From NCBI GenBank assembly GCA_021648725.1, contig JAKISF010000006.1, positions 52,427-116,426 of the forward strand: DNA of 64,000 bases, given 5' to 3'. The position numbers and the translations under genes are program-made. Under the pieces are notes generated by a model. That model was given only the letters and a program-made list of their open reading frames with translations. It did not search any database and was not told where the DNA came from. Positions 34,522-43,143 of the stretch are shown piece by piece (within the stretch, counting starts at the first letter, position 1; every line of letters begins with the position of its first letter). The stretch is from Bacteroidales bacterium. Its GTDB lineage: Bacteria > Bacteroidota > Bacteroidia > Bacteroidales > JAADGE01.

Positions 34522-37500
34522 ATGAATTTCCCAAAACTTATAATTCTGCCTTTCATTATTATTACATTAAATATTAACGCTCAACACTTAAGTGTTCAAA
34601 CAGGTCATTCTTCTACAATCTTAGATTTAGAATACAGTCCCGACGGAAATATTCTTGCATCATCCGGAATGGATAATAAAGTGATTTTATGGGATTTAAG
34701 ATCATACAGGCAAATGAATATTTTGAGCGGACACAACAGTCCGGTAAGTTGTATTGTATTTCACCCGAAAGAGCATATAATCGCAACTGCAAGTGATGAC
34801 AAAACAGTAAAGCTATGGGAATATCCGTCAGGAAAATTATTAAAAACCTATGATTTTTTTACAAAAGAAGTTAAGTCTGTTGACTTTAAAGATGACGGAA
34901 CAGAATTAGCTTGCGGCTCTGACTCAATATATATAATTAATTTAAAAAGAGACTCTTACTACACAATTAACAAAAAAGCAAAGAGATATTTCAGCACTGT
35001 TGCATACAGCGGCTTAAACAGATATTTAGCTTTCGGAGGAAAAAAAGAGCCTAAGGTTTACTTATACAGCTTTCAAAAATTTAAAATTGTAAAGAAAATA
35101 AAAACACATTCAAATGAAGTTCTGATAGATGATGATGCAAAATTTCTTTATTCGGCAGGAAATAACGGAAACATCAAAAGACTTACAATAACTACAAGAG
35201 CCGCACACAGAAAATTTAATATTACATCAGAAAGAACATGGTATTCATACTTTTCAATAGCAACATTTGATAAAGATTTATACGCAGCTAATAAAAACGG
35301 GCTTATATATGTCTATAACCGAAAAACAGGAAGGCTGAAAACTATTCTGAAAGGACACAACGGACAAGTTAAAGCTGTTACCGTCAGTCCCGGAGGCAAA
35401 TATTTAGCAAGTGCCGGTGATGATAAACGAATAGTTATTTGGGATATTAAAAACAAAAAAATAGCAAAAACACTTGAAGGCGGTACAGGAAGTATAAATT
35501 CAATTTCATTTTCGGAGAACGGAAATAAAATGTTTATTGCTTATGATAATTCTGATTTCAGAATTTGGGATTTAGGAAAAAAAGGAGATATTCAATTCGG
35601 CTCATGTCCTTCTCCTAATTTTATAGAAAAAAAATCAAGGAAAAATTATTTTGTATCGAATACTACGCAATATCTGAATAACGGAAAATTATTAATAAAA
35701 GCTAAACTTAAAAAATCAGATAAAAAAACAGATAACTTCTTAGCTTCTAACGATAACCTGCTTATTTACAACAGTAAAACAAAAAGCAAACCAATTTTGC
35801 TTAAAAGCCCAAAAAATACAGATTATCAATCTGTATTAATTGCCGACAGTTCTAATATAATAATTTTCGATAACAGAAGTACACATTCACAAAAATATTC
35901 GTTGCTGAACCATGAAAAAATCAGAGAACGTGAACAAGTTTTTTCAACCAATGTTTATAAATATAATATTGGTAATATTACAAAAGATTCTAAAATAAAA
36001 ATTTCTGCCAAAATAAGAAAAAACGGTTTTAAAATAAAAGGAGATATATATTTTAAAGCAATAAGTGAAGACGGGAACAGCTTATTGGTTCTCATAAAAG
36101 AAAGAAAAAACAAATCAAGATGCGAAATATATGATATTAATACCGGCGAAAATAAAGGAACAATTAATTTTAACAAACAATTTATGAGTGCAGGGTTCAG
36201 CTCCGGAAACAAATTCGTATATTTTACTGCAAAATCTGACAGTATTCTGTTTTACAAACAATCAAACTTAAAATTCATTTCAAAAATGAAAGGAACAACA
36301 CCCGTAACATTTATGTTAGAAGACAGGTATTGTTCATATACTGATTTTGAAAAAAATCTGTATCTTACAGACATGATTCAATTTAAAGAAATCTATAAAG
36401 TTCCTTCCGATCATATTACAAGTATTTCTTCAATAAAATTTAACTCTGCATATAACTATATTGCAACATCCGGTTATGACGGAATTATAAATTTTTGGAA
36501 TTTTGATGACGGCAAACATTTAGTTAGTTTGGCTGCATTTAATGAAGATGATTATATGTATGTTACAAAAGATAACTATTATTATTCAACCGTAGGTTCA
36601 ATGGATTATATTAACTTTATGTTGAATAATAAGCTATATACTTTTGAACAATTTGACGTAAGATATAACAGACCCGACATAGTTTTGTCGAAGATGCCCT
36701 ACTCTACTGATGCAGAAATAGTTGCATACAATAAAGCTTATAAAAAAAGATTAAAAAAAATGGGGTTCAATACAAATACTCAAGATACTGCTTTTAATAT
36801 TCCGGAAGTAAGTATTGTTAATATTGACGAAATACCTATTGCTTCACTAAACGAAACATTAACATTGAAAATTAATGCAAAAGACAGCACATATAATTTA
36901 AACAGAATAAATATTTGGGTAAACGATGTCCCTGTTTTCGGAATTCACGGAAATGAAATATCTGACAAAAAAATATCTTACTTCACAAAAGATTATGAAA
37001 TACAACTATCTCCCGGAAATAATAAAATTCAGGTATCTGCTACAAATAATCAAGGATATGAATCCTTAAAAGAAACATTCTATATAAATTATGAACAAGA
37101 TGAGAAAATTCCCGATTTATATGTTATCTCAATAGGTGTGTCTGAATATGATGCTGATGAATATAATTTAGAATATGCGGCAAAAGATGCCGGAGACTTT
37201 GCAGCACTGTTTAAAAAAGAAAAAAAGAAATTTAATAAAATTTATATTACTGAAATTACAAACAAAGAAGCAACAAAAGAGAATATTTTAAAAGTAAAAG
37301 AAATTTTAAAAAACTCAGATATTAATGATGTAGTAATTGTTTTTTACGCTGGTCACGGTCTGTTAGACTGGGATATGGATTATTATGTTGCAACAACCGA
37401 TATCGACTTTATTAATCCTTCCGAAAAAGGCTTAAAATATGATATGCTGGAAAGCTTGCTCAATAATATTCCGGCAAGAAAAAAAATGTTGCTGATTGAT

Positions 37501-37929
37501 GCTTGCCACTCAGGTGAAATTGATAAAGACGAAGACACAGCTGAAGCAAATGTTGTAAATTCAAATGACACAGATGATTCTAAAAGAAGCTCCGAAGAAT
37601 TAGGCGATAAAAAAATACTAAGCCAAAGTTCGTTTGAGCTTATGAAACACATGTTTGCAGATATCAGAAAAGGAACAGGTTCAACCATTATTTCTTCAGC
37701 AGGCGGTTCCGAATATGCTTATGAAAGTGATAAAACTAAAAACGGCATTTTTACTTATATTTTAGTAAGCGGAATAAGCTCAGGAAAAGCCGACTTAAAT
37801 AAAGACGGAAAAATTATGGTTTCAGAATTAAGAGATTATTTAATGGAAAATGTCAGTAAAATGACCAAAGGGTATCAAAATCCTACATGCAGAAGACAAA
37901 ATTTAGAATTTGATTTCAGAGTTTGGTAA
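34522..37929 (+). CDS. WD40-repeat protein with C-terminal caspase-family domain
   Basis: A secreted 1135-residue protein. After a signal peptide, residues 22-360 hold WD40 repeats with the usual SPDGNILASSGMDNKVILWD pattern (GH...SPVSCIVFHP, ASDDKTVKLWE), and further repeats continue to about 680. An Ig-like module (about 780-850) precedes the caspase domain (about 865-1130), with the catalytic dyad His945 (in YAGHG) and Cys995 (in IDACHSGE). A short acidic insertion follows the Cys. It is a bacterial metacaspase-like (C14) peptidase of periplasm or surface. What activates it is unknown; WD40 blades suggest binding to other proteins. Confidence 0.9.
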   Translation: MNFPKLIILPFIIITLNINAQHLSVQTGHSSTILDLEYSPDGNILASSGMDNKVILWDLRSYRQMNILSGHNSPVSCIVFHPKEHIIATASDDKTVKLWEYPSGKLLKTYDFFTKEVKSVDFKDDGTELACGSDSIYIINLKRDSYYTINKKAKRYFSTVAYSGLNRYLAFGGKKEPKVYLYSFQKFKIVKKIKTHSNEVLIDDDAKFLYSAGNNGNIKRLTITTRAAHRKFNITSERTWYSYFSIATFDKDLYAANKNGLIYVYNRKTGRLKTILKGHNGQVKAVTVSPGGKYLASAGDDKRIVIWDIKNKKIAKTLEGGTGSINSISFSENGNKMFIAYDNSDFRIWDLGKKGDIQFGSCPSPNFIEKKSRKNYFVSNTTQYLNNGKLLIKAKLKKSDKKTDNFLASNDNLLIYNSKTKSKPILLKSPKNTDYQSVLIADSSNIIIFDNRSTHSQKYSLLNHEKIREREQVFSTNVYKYNIGNITKDSKIKISAKIRKNGFKIKGDIYFKAISEDGNSLLVLIKERKNKSRCEIYDINTGENKGTINFNKQFMSAGFSSGNKFVYFTAKSDSILFYKQSNLKFISKMKGTTPVTFMLEDRYCSYTDFEKNLYLTDMIQFKEIYKVPSDHITSISSIKFNSAYNYIATSGYDGIINFWNFDDGKHLVSLAAFNEDDYMYVTKDNYYYSTVGSMDYINFMLNNKLYTFEQFDVRYNRPDIVLSKMPYSTDAEIVAYNKAYKKRLKKMGFNTNTQDTAFNIPEVSIVNIDEIPIASLNETLTLKINAKDSTYNLNRINIWVNDVPVFGIHGNEISDKKISYFTKDYEIQLSPGNNKIQVSATNNQGYESLKETFYINYEQDEKIPDLYVISIGVSEYDADEYNLEYAAKDAGDFAALFKKEKKKFNKIYITEITNKEATKENILKVKEILKNSDINDVVIVFYAGHGLLDWDMDYYVATTDIDFINPSEKGLKYDMLESLLNNIPARKKMLLIDACHSGEIDKDEDTAEANVVNSNDTDDSKRSSEELGDKKILSQSSFELMKHMFADIRKGTGSTIISSAGGSEYAYESDKTKNGIFTYILVSGISSGKADLNKDGKIMVSELRDYLMENVSKMTKGYQNPTCRRQNLEFDFRVW

Positions 37930-37994
37930 CTTTTTTATCAGTATTAGGGATGAACAATTCGCCGGCACTCGTTTAATTTCAATAAAAAAACATT

Positions 37995-38002
37995 TATATT
38001 TG
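37995..38002 (+). promoter_or_regulatory. TAnnTTTG promoter element before SiaC copy 3
   Basis: TATATTTG, a -7 match, 29 bp before the ATG at 38032. Confidence 0.45.
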
Positions 38003-38031
38003 TATTTTGTTAATTACTGTATAACACCATT

Positions 38032-38400
38032 ATGATAATTAAAGAAACAAGCAACAGTCCTTTTGTAAATATTTCAGTTGATGATTGTATTTTCGAAATT
38101 AAAGGCAACTCATATTCTGATAGTTTGGGTGAAATATACAACAAAATAATAAAATGGATTGATGAAGAAATGCCTGAAATTAACTGTCCTATTGATTGCA
38201 AATTCAAATTTTATGTGTACAACAGCATTACATATAAGAGCATATTGCTTATAATCAACAAGTTCCACGAACTTAAAGAAAAAGGCAAACAAATTAATGT
38301 AATATGGTATTATGATAAAGAAGACGAAGATAATTTAGCAACCGGTAAAGACATTAGTGAATTATTTGATATTCCTGTCCAATTAATCGAAAATAAATAA
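38032..38400 (+). CDS. SiaC family regulatory phosphoprotein (DUF1987), copy 3
   Basis: A 122-residue protein with the full family pattern: SPFVNISVDDCIFEIKGNSYSD, helix KIIKWIDEEMPEINC, the strand with N64-S-I-T67 where phosphorylation is expected (Thr68 in Pseudomonas SiaC), and the acidic YYDKEDEDNLATGKD. Cytoplasmic. Close in sequence to copies 2 and 4. It starts the block that leads through hemerythrins to the PP2C phosphatase. Confidence 0.88.
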   Translation: MIIKETSNSPFVNISVDDCIFEIKGNSYSDSLGEIYNKIIKWIDEEMPEINCPIDCKFKFYVYNSITYKSILLIINKFHELKEKGKQINVIWYYDKEDEDNLATGKDISELFDIPVQLIENK

Positions 38401-38521
38401 ATTTGGGTTAGTATTTTGTTAACCTTTTGCTTACCTTTTCCTTTATTTTATAATCATAAAAATATTAATATTGTAATTTAAAAAATAATGCTGTTAGAAT
38501 AAATAAACAGAACTAACTAAA

Positions 38522-38896
38522 ATGATGTATATTAAAGAAACAAAATCAACACCCTTTGTGCAACTTTCAATAGAAGACTGTATCTTTCAAATCAAAGGTT
38601 TATCTTTTTCAGATGAAACGGATAGTTTCTATCAACCGATAATGAATTGGATTGAAACAGAATTGCCTAAATTAAATTGTGAATTGAATTGTGAATTTAA
38701 CTTCTCTGTTTTTAATAGTGTTACCTATAAATATGTACTAAATATGATGGCTAAATTTATGCATTTTAATAAAGAAGGTAAAAATATAAAAGTTACATGG
38801 TATTTTGACAAAGATGATGAAGATAACAAAGAAAGTGCAGAAGACATAACAGAATTATTTAATATCCCTTTTGAGCTAAAAGAAATTTCAAAGTAA
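38522..38896 (+). CDS. SiaC family regulatory phosphoprotein (DUF1987), copy 4
   Basis: A 124-residue SiaC-type protein: TPFVQLSIEDCIFQIKGLSF, PIMNWIETELPKLNCELN, NSVTYKYV with the phospho-acceptor segment, and FDKDDEDNKESAEDI. It lies 121 bp after copy 3 and only 13 bp before the first hemerythrin gene, so it is almost certainly on one mRNA with the hemerythrins. Its upstream region contains AACCTTTT but no CGT box, so it does not have the ECF promoter seen before copy 2. Confidence 0.88.
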   Translation: MMYIKETKSTPFVQLSIEDCIFQIKGLSFSDETDSFYQPIMNWIETELPKLNCELNCEFNFSVFNSVTYKYVLNMMAKFMHFNKEGKNIKVTWYFDKDDEDNKESAEDITELFNIPFELKEISK

Positions 38897-38909
38897 ATAA
38901 ACACTAAGC

Positions 38910-39332
38910 ATGAGTAAAATATTAATTAATTGGGACGAATATTATTCAGTAGGATACGACTTAATAGATGAGCAACATAAAAAATTAGTCGATATGATAA
39001 ATGAACTATATTCTTCATTTATTTTAGGAGAAGCACAAGAAAAAGCTCAGGTTATTGTTGAAGAAATGATAAAATACACAGATTATCACTTTAAAACAGA
39101 AGAAAATTTCTTTGACGAATATAATTATCCGGAAACGCAAGAACACAAAAATATTCATGCATCATTTGTTAATAAAGCCGTTGAACTTAAAGAAGGTCTT
39201 GAAAGCGGGCAAATTACTGTTTCATACGATATCATGAACTTTTTAAGACAATGGTTAATAGACCACATATTAAAAGAAGATAAAAAATTCGCTAAGTTTT
39301 TCTCAGAAAAAGGAATTAAATTAGAACTGTAA
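38910..39332 (+). CDS. Bacteriohemerythrin 1
   Basis: A 140-residue single-domain hemerythrin. All metal ligands are seen: His in IDEQHKKL, His/Glu in YHFKTEENFF, two His in QEHKNIH, and His/Asp in WLIDHILKEDKKF. The W-D-x-x-Y-S-V-G start is typical. It binds oxygen (or NO) at a di-iron site. First of four in a row. Confidence 0.92.
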   Translation: MSKILINWDEYYSVGYDLIDEQHKKLVDMINELYSSFILGEAQEKAQVIVEEMIKYTDYHFKTEENFFDEYNYPETQEHKNIHASFVNKAVELKEGLESGQITVSYDIMNFLRQWLIDHILKEDKKFAKFFSEKGIKLEL

Positions 39333-39400
39333 TAATTGTTAAACAACAGAATTATTATATTACACAATACATAAAAGATAAAAATATTTAAATATACATT

Positions 39401-39811
39401 ATGGAAGAAAAAAAAGTATTAATAAGATGGAACTCGACCTATGAATTAGGTCATAAAGAAATTGATGAACAGCACATGAAATTAGTTGATATTATTAACG
39501 ATTTTTATAATGCATTTGCAACAGCTCAAGCCCATGAAAAAATCGGAGGCATTATAGGTGAGCTTGTAAATTACACCGTATTTCATTTTACTGCAGAAGA
39601 AGAAATATTCAAAAACTCAACATATCCTGAAACAGAGCAACACATTAAAACGCACAAAGAATTTGTTGATAAATTAAAAAAATATCACCAAGAAGTTAAA
39701 GACGGAAATATGACAACTACTTATGATCTGATGACCTTCTTGCGAGATTGGTTGCTTGAGCATATAATGGGAACTGACAAAAATTATTTACCACACATTA
39801 AAACTCAATAA
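39401..39811 (+). CDS. Bacteriohemerythrin 2
   Basis: A 136-residue hemerythrin with complete ligands (IDEQHMKL, FHFTAEEEIF, EQHIKTH, WLLEHIMGTDKNY). Only two bp separate it from the third copy, showing cotranscription. It differs from its neighbours at many positions, so the duplication is not recent. Confidence 0.92.
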   Translation: MEEKKVLIRWNSTYELGHKEIDEQHMKLVDIINDFYNAFATAQAHEKIGGIIGELVNYTVFHFTAEEEIFKNSTYPETEQHIKTHKEFVDKLKKYHQEVKDGNMTTTYDLMTFLRDWLLEHIMGTDKNYLPHIKTQ

Positions 39812-39813
39812 CT

Positions 39814-40221
39814 ATGTCAGAAAATCTTATTAATTGGAACGATTCATATTCTGTCGGAAACTCAGAAATGGATGAACAACATAAAAAACTGATAGAAATT
39901 ATCAATAAACTGTTCAAATCATTCAAAGAAGGAAATGCACAAAGTATTTTATCCGACATTTTAACTGAAATGATTGATTATGCTAATTTTCATCTTAATT
40001 CAGAAGAAAAATTACTTTTTAAATACAATTACCCTGAAAAAGAAGACCATGAAGCTTTGCATCAAGAGTTCAGAAACAAAACAGATGAATTAAAATCAAT
40101 TCTTCATAAAAAAGATGAAGGAACTCATTATAAACTTATTGAATATTTAAAAAATTGGTGGACAAATCACATTCTCGTCGAAGACATGAAGTACTCTGAT
40201 TTTTTAGCAGGTAAATCATAA
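39814..40221 (+). CDS. Bacteriohemerythrin 3
   Basis: A 135-residue hemerythrin, ligands intact (MDEQHKKL, FHLNSEEKLL, EDHEALH, WWTNHILVEDMKY). No signal peptide; cytoplasmic. The Trp pair before the last His is unlike copies 1, 2 and 4. Confidence 0.92.
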   Translation: MSENLINWNDSYSVGNSEMDEQHKKLIEIINKLFKSFKEGNAQSILSDILTEMIDYANFHLNSEEKLLFKYNYPEKEDHEALHQEFRNKTDELKSILHKKDEGTHYKLIEYLKNWWTNHILVEDMKYSDFLAGKS

Positions 40222-40296
40222 TAATAATTAAATACTAACCTCTTAAAGATTAAATACTATGAAATTGTGTTTAATCTTTTCTTTTAAAAAAATATT

Positions 40297-40713
40297 ATGA
40301 GTAAAATTCTTATTAAATGGGACAAATCATATTCTCTCGGAATTGATTTAATTGACAAACAACATAAAAAGTTAACAGACATAATCAACAAGCTGTTCAG
40401 TTCATTTTCAGAAGGAAAAGCAGAAGAACTTATTCCTACAGTAATTAATGAATTAACAGAATACACAATTTATCATTTTAAAACAGAGGAAGAACTTTTC
40501 GATAAATATAATTATCCCGGGAAAGAAAATCACGTTTCAGGGCATAACAGTTTCATCGAACAAGTTAATAATTGGAAAATAAAGTTAAAAAATAATGATG
40601 AAAATGTTCATTACGAATGCATCAGCTATCTCAAATCTTGGCTTATTGAGCATATTCAAGGTTCTGATGTTTCATACAGCAATTTTTTCAAAGAAAATAA
40701 TATAAAGATATAA
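40297..40713 (+). CDS. Bacteriohemerythrin 4
   Basis: A 138-residue hemerythrin, ligands intact (IDKQHKKL, YHFKTEEELF, ENHVSGH, WLIEHIQGSDVSY). It ends 54 bp before the PP2C phosphatase gene. Its position directly before a membrane phosphatase suggests, without proof, that the hemerythrins feed an oxygen or NO signal into the phosphatase. Confidence 0.92.
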   Translation: MSKILIKWDKSYSLGIDLIDKQHKKLTDIINKLFSSFSEGKAEELIPTVINELTEYTIYHFKTEEELFDKYNYPGKENHVSGHNSFIEQVNNWKIKLKNNDENVHYECISYLKSWLIEHIQGSDVSYSNFFKENNIKI

Positions 40714-40767
40714 AAATTTCGTCTTTTTTAATACCATAAAAAATCAGACACTATTTAAAACATACAG

Positions 40768-43134
40768 ATGACAGACAAAATAACATCTTTTTTTAAAAGT
40801 TCATTTTTTACCGAAGGTAATAATATTTATTATTTAGGAATAATTGTAGGAATACTTATATTGTTTTTTATAATTATCTCATTATTAGTAAATAAAAAGA
40901 AGAACAGGAAAATTAAAAAGGCACTCTTAATTGCTGAAAATGAAAAAACAGAAGCAGAAAATGCTAAAAAAAAGCTGGAAGAATCTACTGAACTAATTCG
41001 TTCACAAGCAGCTTTAGCAAATATTTTAAGAAATGTTACTGGAACAGAAAGAAGTTTAGAGCAGTTTCTGCAAGATGCCCTCGAAAAACTTTTATCATTA
41101 CCTTGGTTAAGTGTTCTTTCAAAAGGTTCAATTTTTCTTAAAAATAATGAAGGAAATCTGGATATGATTGCAGAAAAAGGGCTCGGAGAAGTTGCCGAAA
41201 GATGTAAACTTATAAAACCCGGAGAATGCCTGTGCGGACTTGCATTATCAGAAAAGAAAATGCAATACTGCAATCACATTAATTCAGAACATACAATAAC
41301 ATTTAAAAATATGCAGGAACACGGGCATTATAACCTTCCCGTTATAATGAATGATGAAGTTCTCGGAGTTTTAAATATTTATACTGAACACAATCACAAT
41401 AAAACAGATTTTGAAGTAAAATTCTTAGAAACAGTCTGTGATACTCTTGCTTCTGTAATAAACAGAAAAAAAACACAAGCCGAAATATTAAAAGCTAAAA
41501 ATGAATTAGCTCTCCAAATGAAGGAACTTGAGGAGAAGAACAAGGCAATTAGAAAATACTCAGTTCAATTAGAACAGCAAAGAAGTGAACGAGAAAGCTT
41601 AAATCAAATGATTTTAGCCCAAAAGAAAAAAGTTGAAGAAAAAAATAAACAATCCGAAGAGTATGCAAAACAGCTTGAAAATCAGTCGAAAGAGCAAGAA
41701 AAACTTAATCAACAACTTTTTGCTCAAAAGTTAGAAGTTGAACAGCGAAATGTTGAAGCAAAGCTTTATGCCGAAAAATTAGAAAAGCAAGCAAAAGAGC
41801 AAGAGGCGCTTAATCAAAAGTTATTTGCTCAGAGCTTAGAGGTTGAACAAAGAAATTCAGAAACTCAACAATATGCCAAAGAACTTGAAGAAAAAGCAAA
41901 AGAACAAGAAGCATTAAATCAAAAATTATTTGCTCAAAAACTGGAAGTTGAACAAAGAAATTCAGAAATTCAACAATATGCCGAAAAGATTGAAAAAAGT
42001 AATAAAGAACAAGAAGCATTAAATCAAAAATTATTTGCCCAAAAATTAGAAGTTGAACAAAGAAATTCAGAAGCAAAACAATACGCAGAACAACTTGAAA
42101 AACAAACAAAAGAGCAAGAAGCACTAAATCAAAAATTATTCGCTCAAAAACTGGAAGTTGAGCAAAGAAACATAGAAGTTGAACAATATTTAAAACAAAT
42201 TGAAGAGCAGAAGAAAGAACAAGATAAACTAAATCAAAAACTATTTGCCCAAACTTTAGAAGTTGATCAAAGGCGTATTGAAATTGAACGGTACTCAAAA
42301 GAAGTTGAAATTTTAAAAGAAAAATCGGAAAGTTCATTAAAACAATTAAGTGATTCTATTAACTATTCAAAATACATTCAAGACTCACTTTTTCCTACTG
42401 ATGAAACTATGAATGAGTTAATTAGGGGAGAATTTTTCATATATTACAAACCGAAAGAAACAATCGGAGGCGATTTTTATTATGCAAATAAAATTAATGA
42501 CTATTTAATATTAGGTGTTGCTGATTGCACAGGGCACGGTGTTCCCGGAGCATTAATTACAATGTTGGGTATTACTTTTTTAGATGATATTATTGACAGA
42601 AATACGGCAGAAAATACCGGTGAAGGTTTAATGGAATTAAGAGAAAGAATAAAACGAACATTTAAGTCATACGGGAAAAGTATAAAAAATAAAAACGGAT
42701 TAGACATTGCATTATGTGCAATCAACCTAAAAACTAATGTTATGCAATTTTCAGGTGCTTTCAGTCCCATGTTTATTTTCCGAAATGAAGAGTTAATTGA
42801 ATATAAAGCAACAAGAAACCCTATAGGTTATTATCCTGTTGAAAAAGAATTTGAAACAAAAGAAATTAAACTTCAAAAAGATGACGTAATCTATTTATTT
42901 TCTGACGGTTATCCCGACCAGCTCGGTGGTGAACACGAAAGGAAGTTTTCAAAAAGGCAATTTAAGGAGTTACTGTTTGAAATTCATAAATACCCGATGT
43001 CGAAACAAAAAATATTTGTTGAAAAAATAATGCAAAAATGGATGGGAAATCAACCGCAAGTTGATGATATAACTTTAATGGGAATCAAATGGGAAAATGA
43101 TATTGAAAATTCGGATTTTATTGAAATCGGATAA
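40768..43134 (+). CDS. Membrane GAF / coiled-coil / PP2C (SpoIIE-type) phosphatase, SiaA-like
   Basis: A 788-residue signalling phosphatase. One membrane helix (about 20-41) is followed by a coiled coil, a GAF domain (about 75-232, with Cys-rich ECLCGLALSEKKMQYC), then seven 35-residue coiled-coil units (278-522), and a PP2C/SpoIIE-type domain from about 535 with metal Asp569 (GGDFYY), Asp586 (DCTGHGVPG) and the late DDITLM. In Pseudomonas the PP2C protein SiaA dephosphorylates SiaC. This gene lies on the same strand as two SiaC genes and four hemerythrins, so it is the best candidate for the SiaC phosphatase here. GAF may sense a small molecule, with the coil transmitting it. Confidence 0.85.
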   Translation: MTDKITSFFKSSFFTEGNNIYYLGIIVGILILFFIIISLLVNKKKNRKIKKALLIAENEKTEAENAKKKLEESTELIRSQAALANILRNVTGTERSLEQFLQDALEKLLSLPWLSVLSKGSIFLKNNEGNLDMIAEKGLGEVAERCKLIKPGECLCGLALSEKKMQYCNHINSEHTITFKNMQEHGHYNLPVIMNDEVLGVLNIYTEHNHNKTDFEVKFLETVCDTLASVINRKKTQAEILKAKNELALQMKELEEKNKAIRKYSVQLEQQRSERESLNQMILAQKKKVEEKNKQSEEYAKQLENQSKEQEKLNQQLFAQKLEVEQRNVEAKLYAEKLEKQAKEQEALNQKLFAQSLEVEQRNSETQQYAKELEEKAKEQEALNQKLFAQKLEVEQRNSEIQQYAEKIEKSNKEQEALNQKLFAQKLEVEQRNSEAKQYAEQLEKQTKEQEALNQKLFAQKLEVEQRNIEVEQYLKQIEEQKKEQDKLNQKLFAQTLEVDQRRIEIERYSKEVEILKEKSESSLKQLSDSINYSKYIQDSLFPTDETMNELIRGEFFIYYKPKETIGGDFYYANKINDYLILGVADCTGHGVPGALITMLGITFLDDIIDRNTAENTGEGLMELRERIKRTFKSYGKSIKNKNGLDIALCAINLKTNVMQFSGAFSPMFIFRNEELIEYKATRNPIGYYPVEKEFETKEIKLQKDDVIYLFSDGYPDQLGGEHERKFSKRQFKELLFEIHKYPMSKQKIFVEKIMQKWMGNQPQVDDITLMGIKWENDIENSDFIEIG
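41599..42333 (+). repeat. Seven 105-bp (35-residue) coiled-coil repeats
   Basis: Units start LNQ and share LFAQKLEVEQRNSE; 35 residues is exactly five heptads. The middle units (2-5) are almost the same at DNA level, which suggests recent copying and possible length variation between strains. Confidence 0.88.
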
Positions 43135-43143
43135 AAAATAGTC

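Noticed and set aside
38420..38450. AACCTTTT before SiaC copy 4 as another ECF promoter
   Set aside because: There is no CGT box 12 bases later; the sequence there is T-rich without the -10 motif.
41599..42333. Possible CRISPR or satellite array
   Set aside because: The 105-bp period is an in-frame coiled-coil repeat without spacers.
41810..42337. 175-codon open frame opposite the coiled-coil region of the PP2C gene
   Set aside because: It is a by-product of the 105-bp repeats read on the other strand: low-complexity hydrophobic sequence with no start context.
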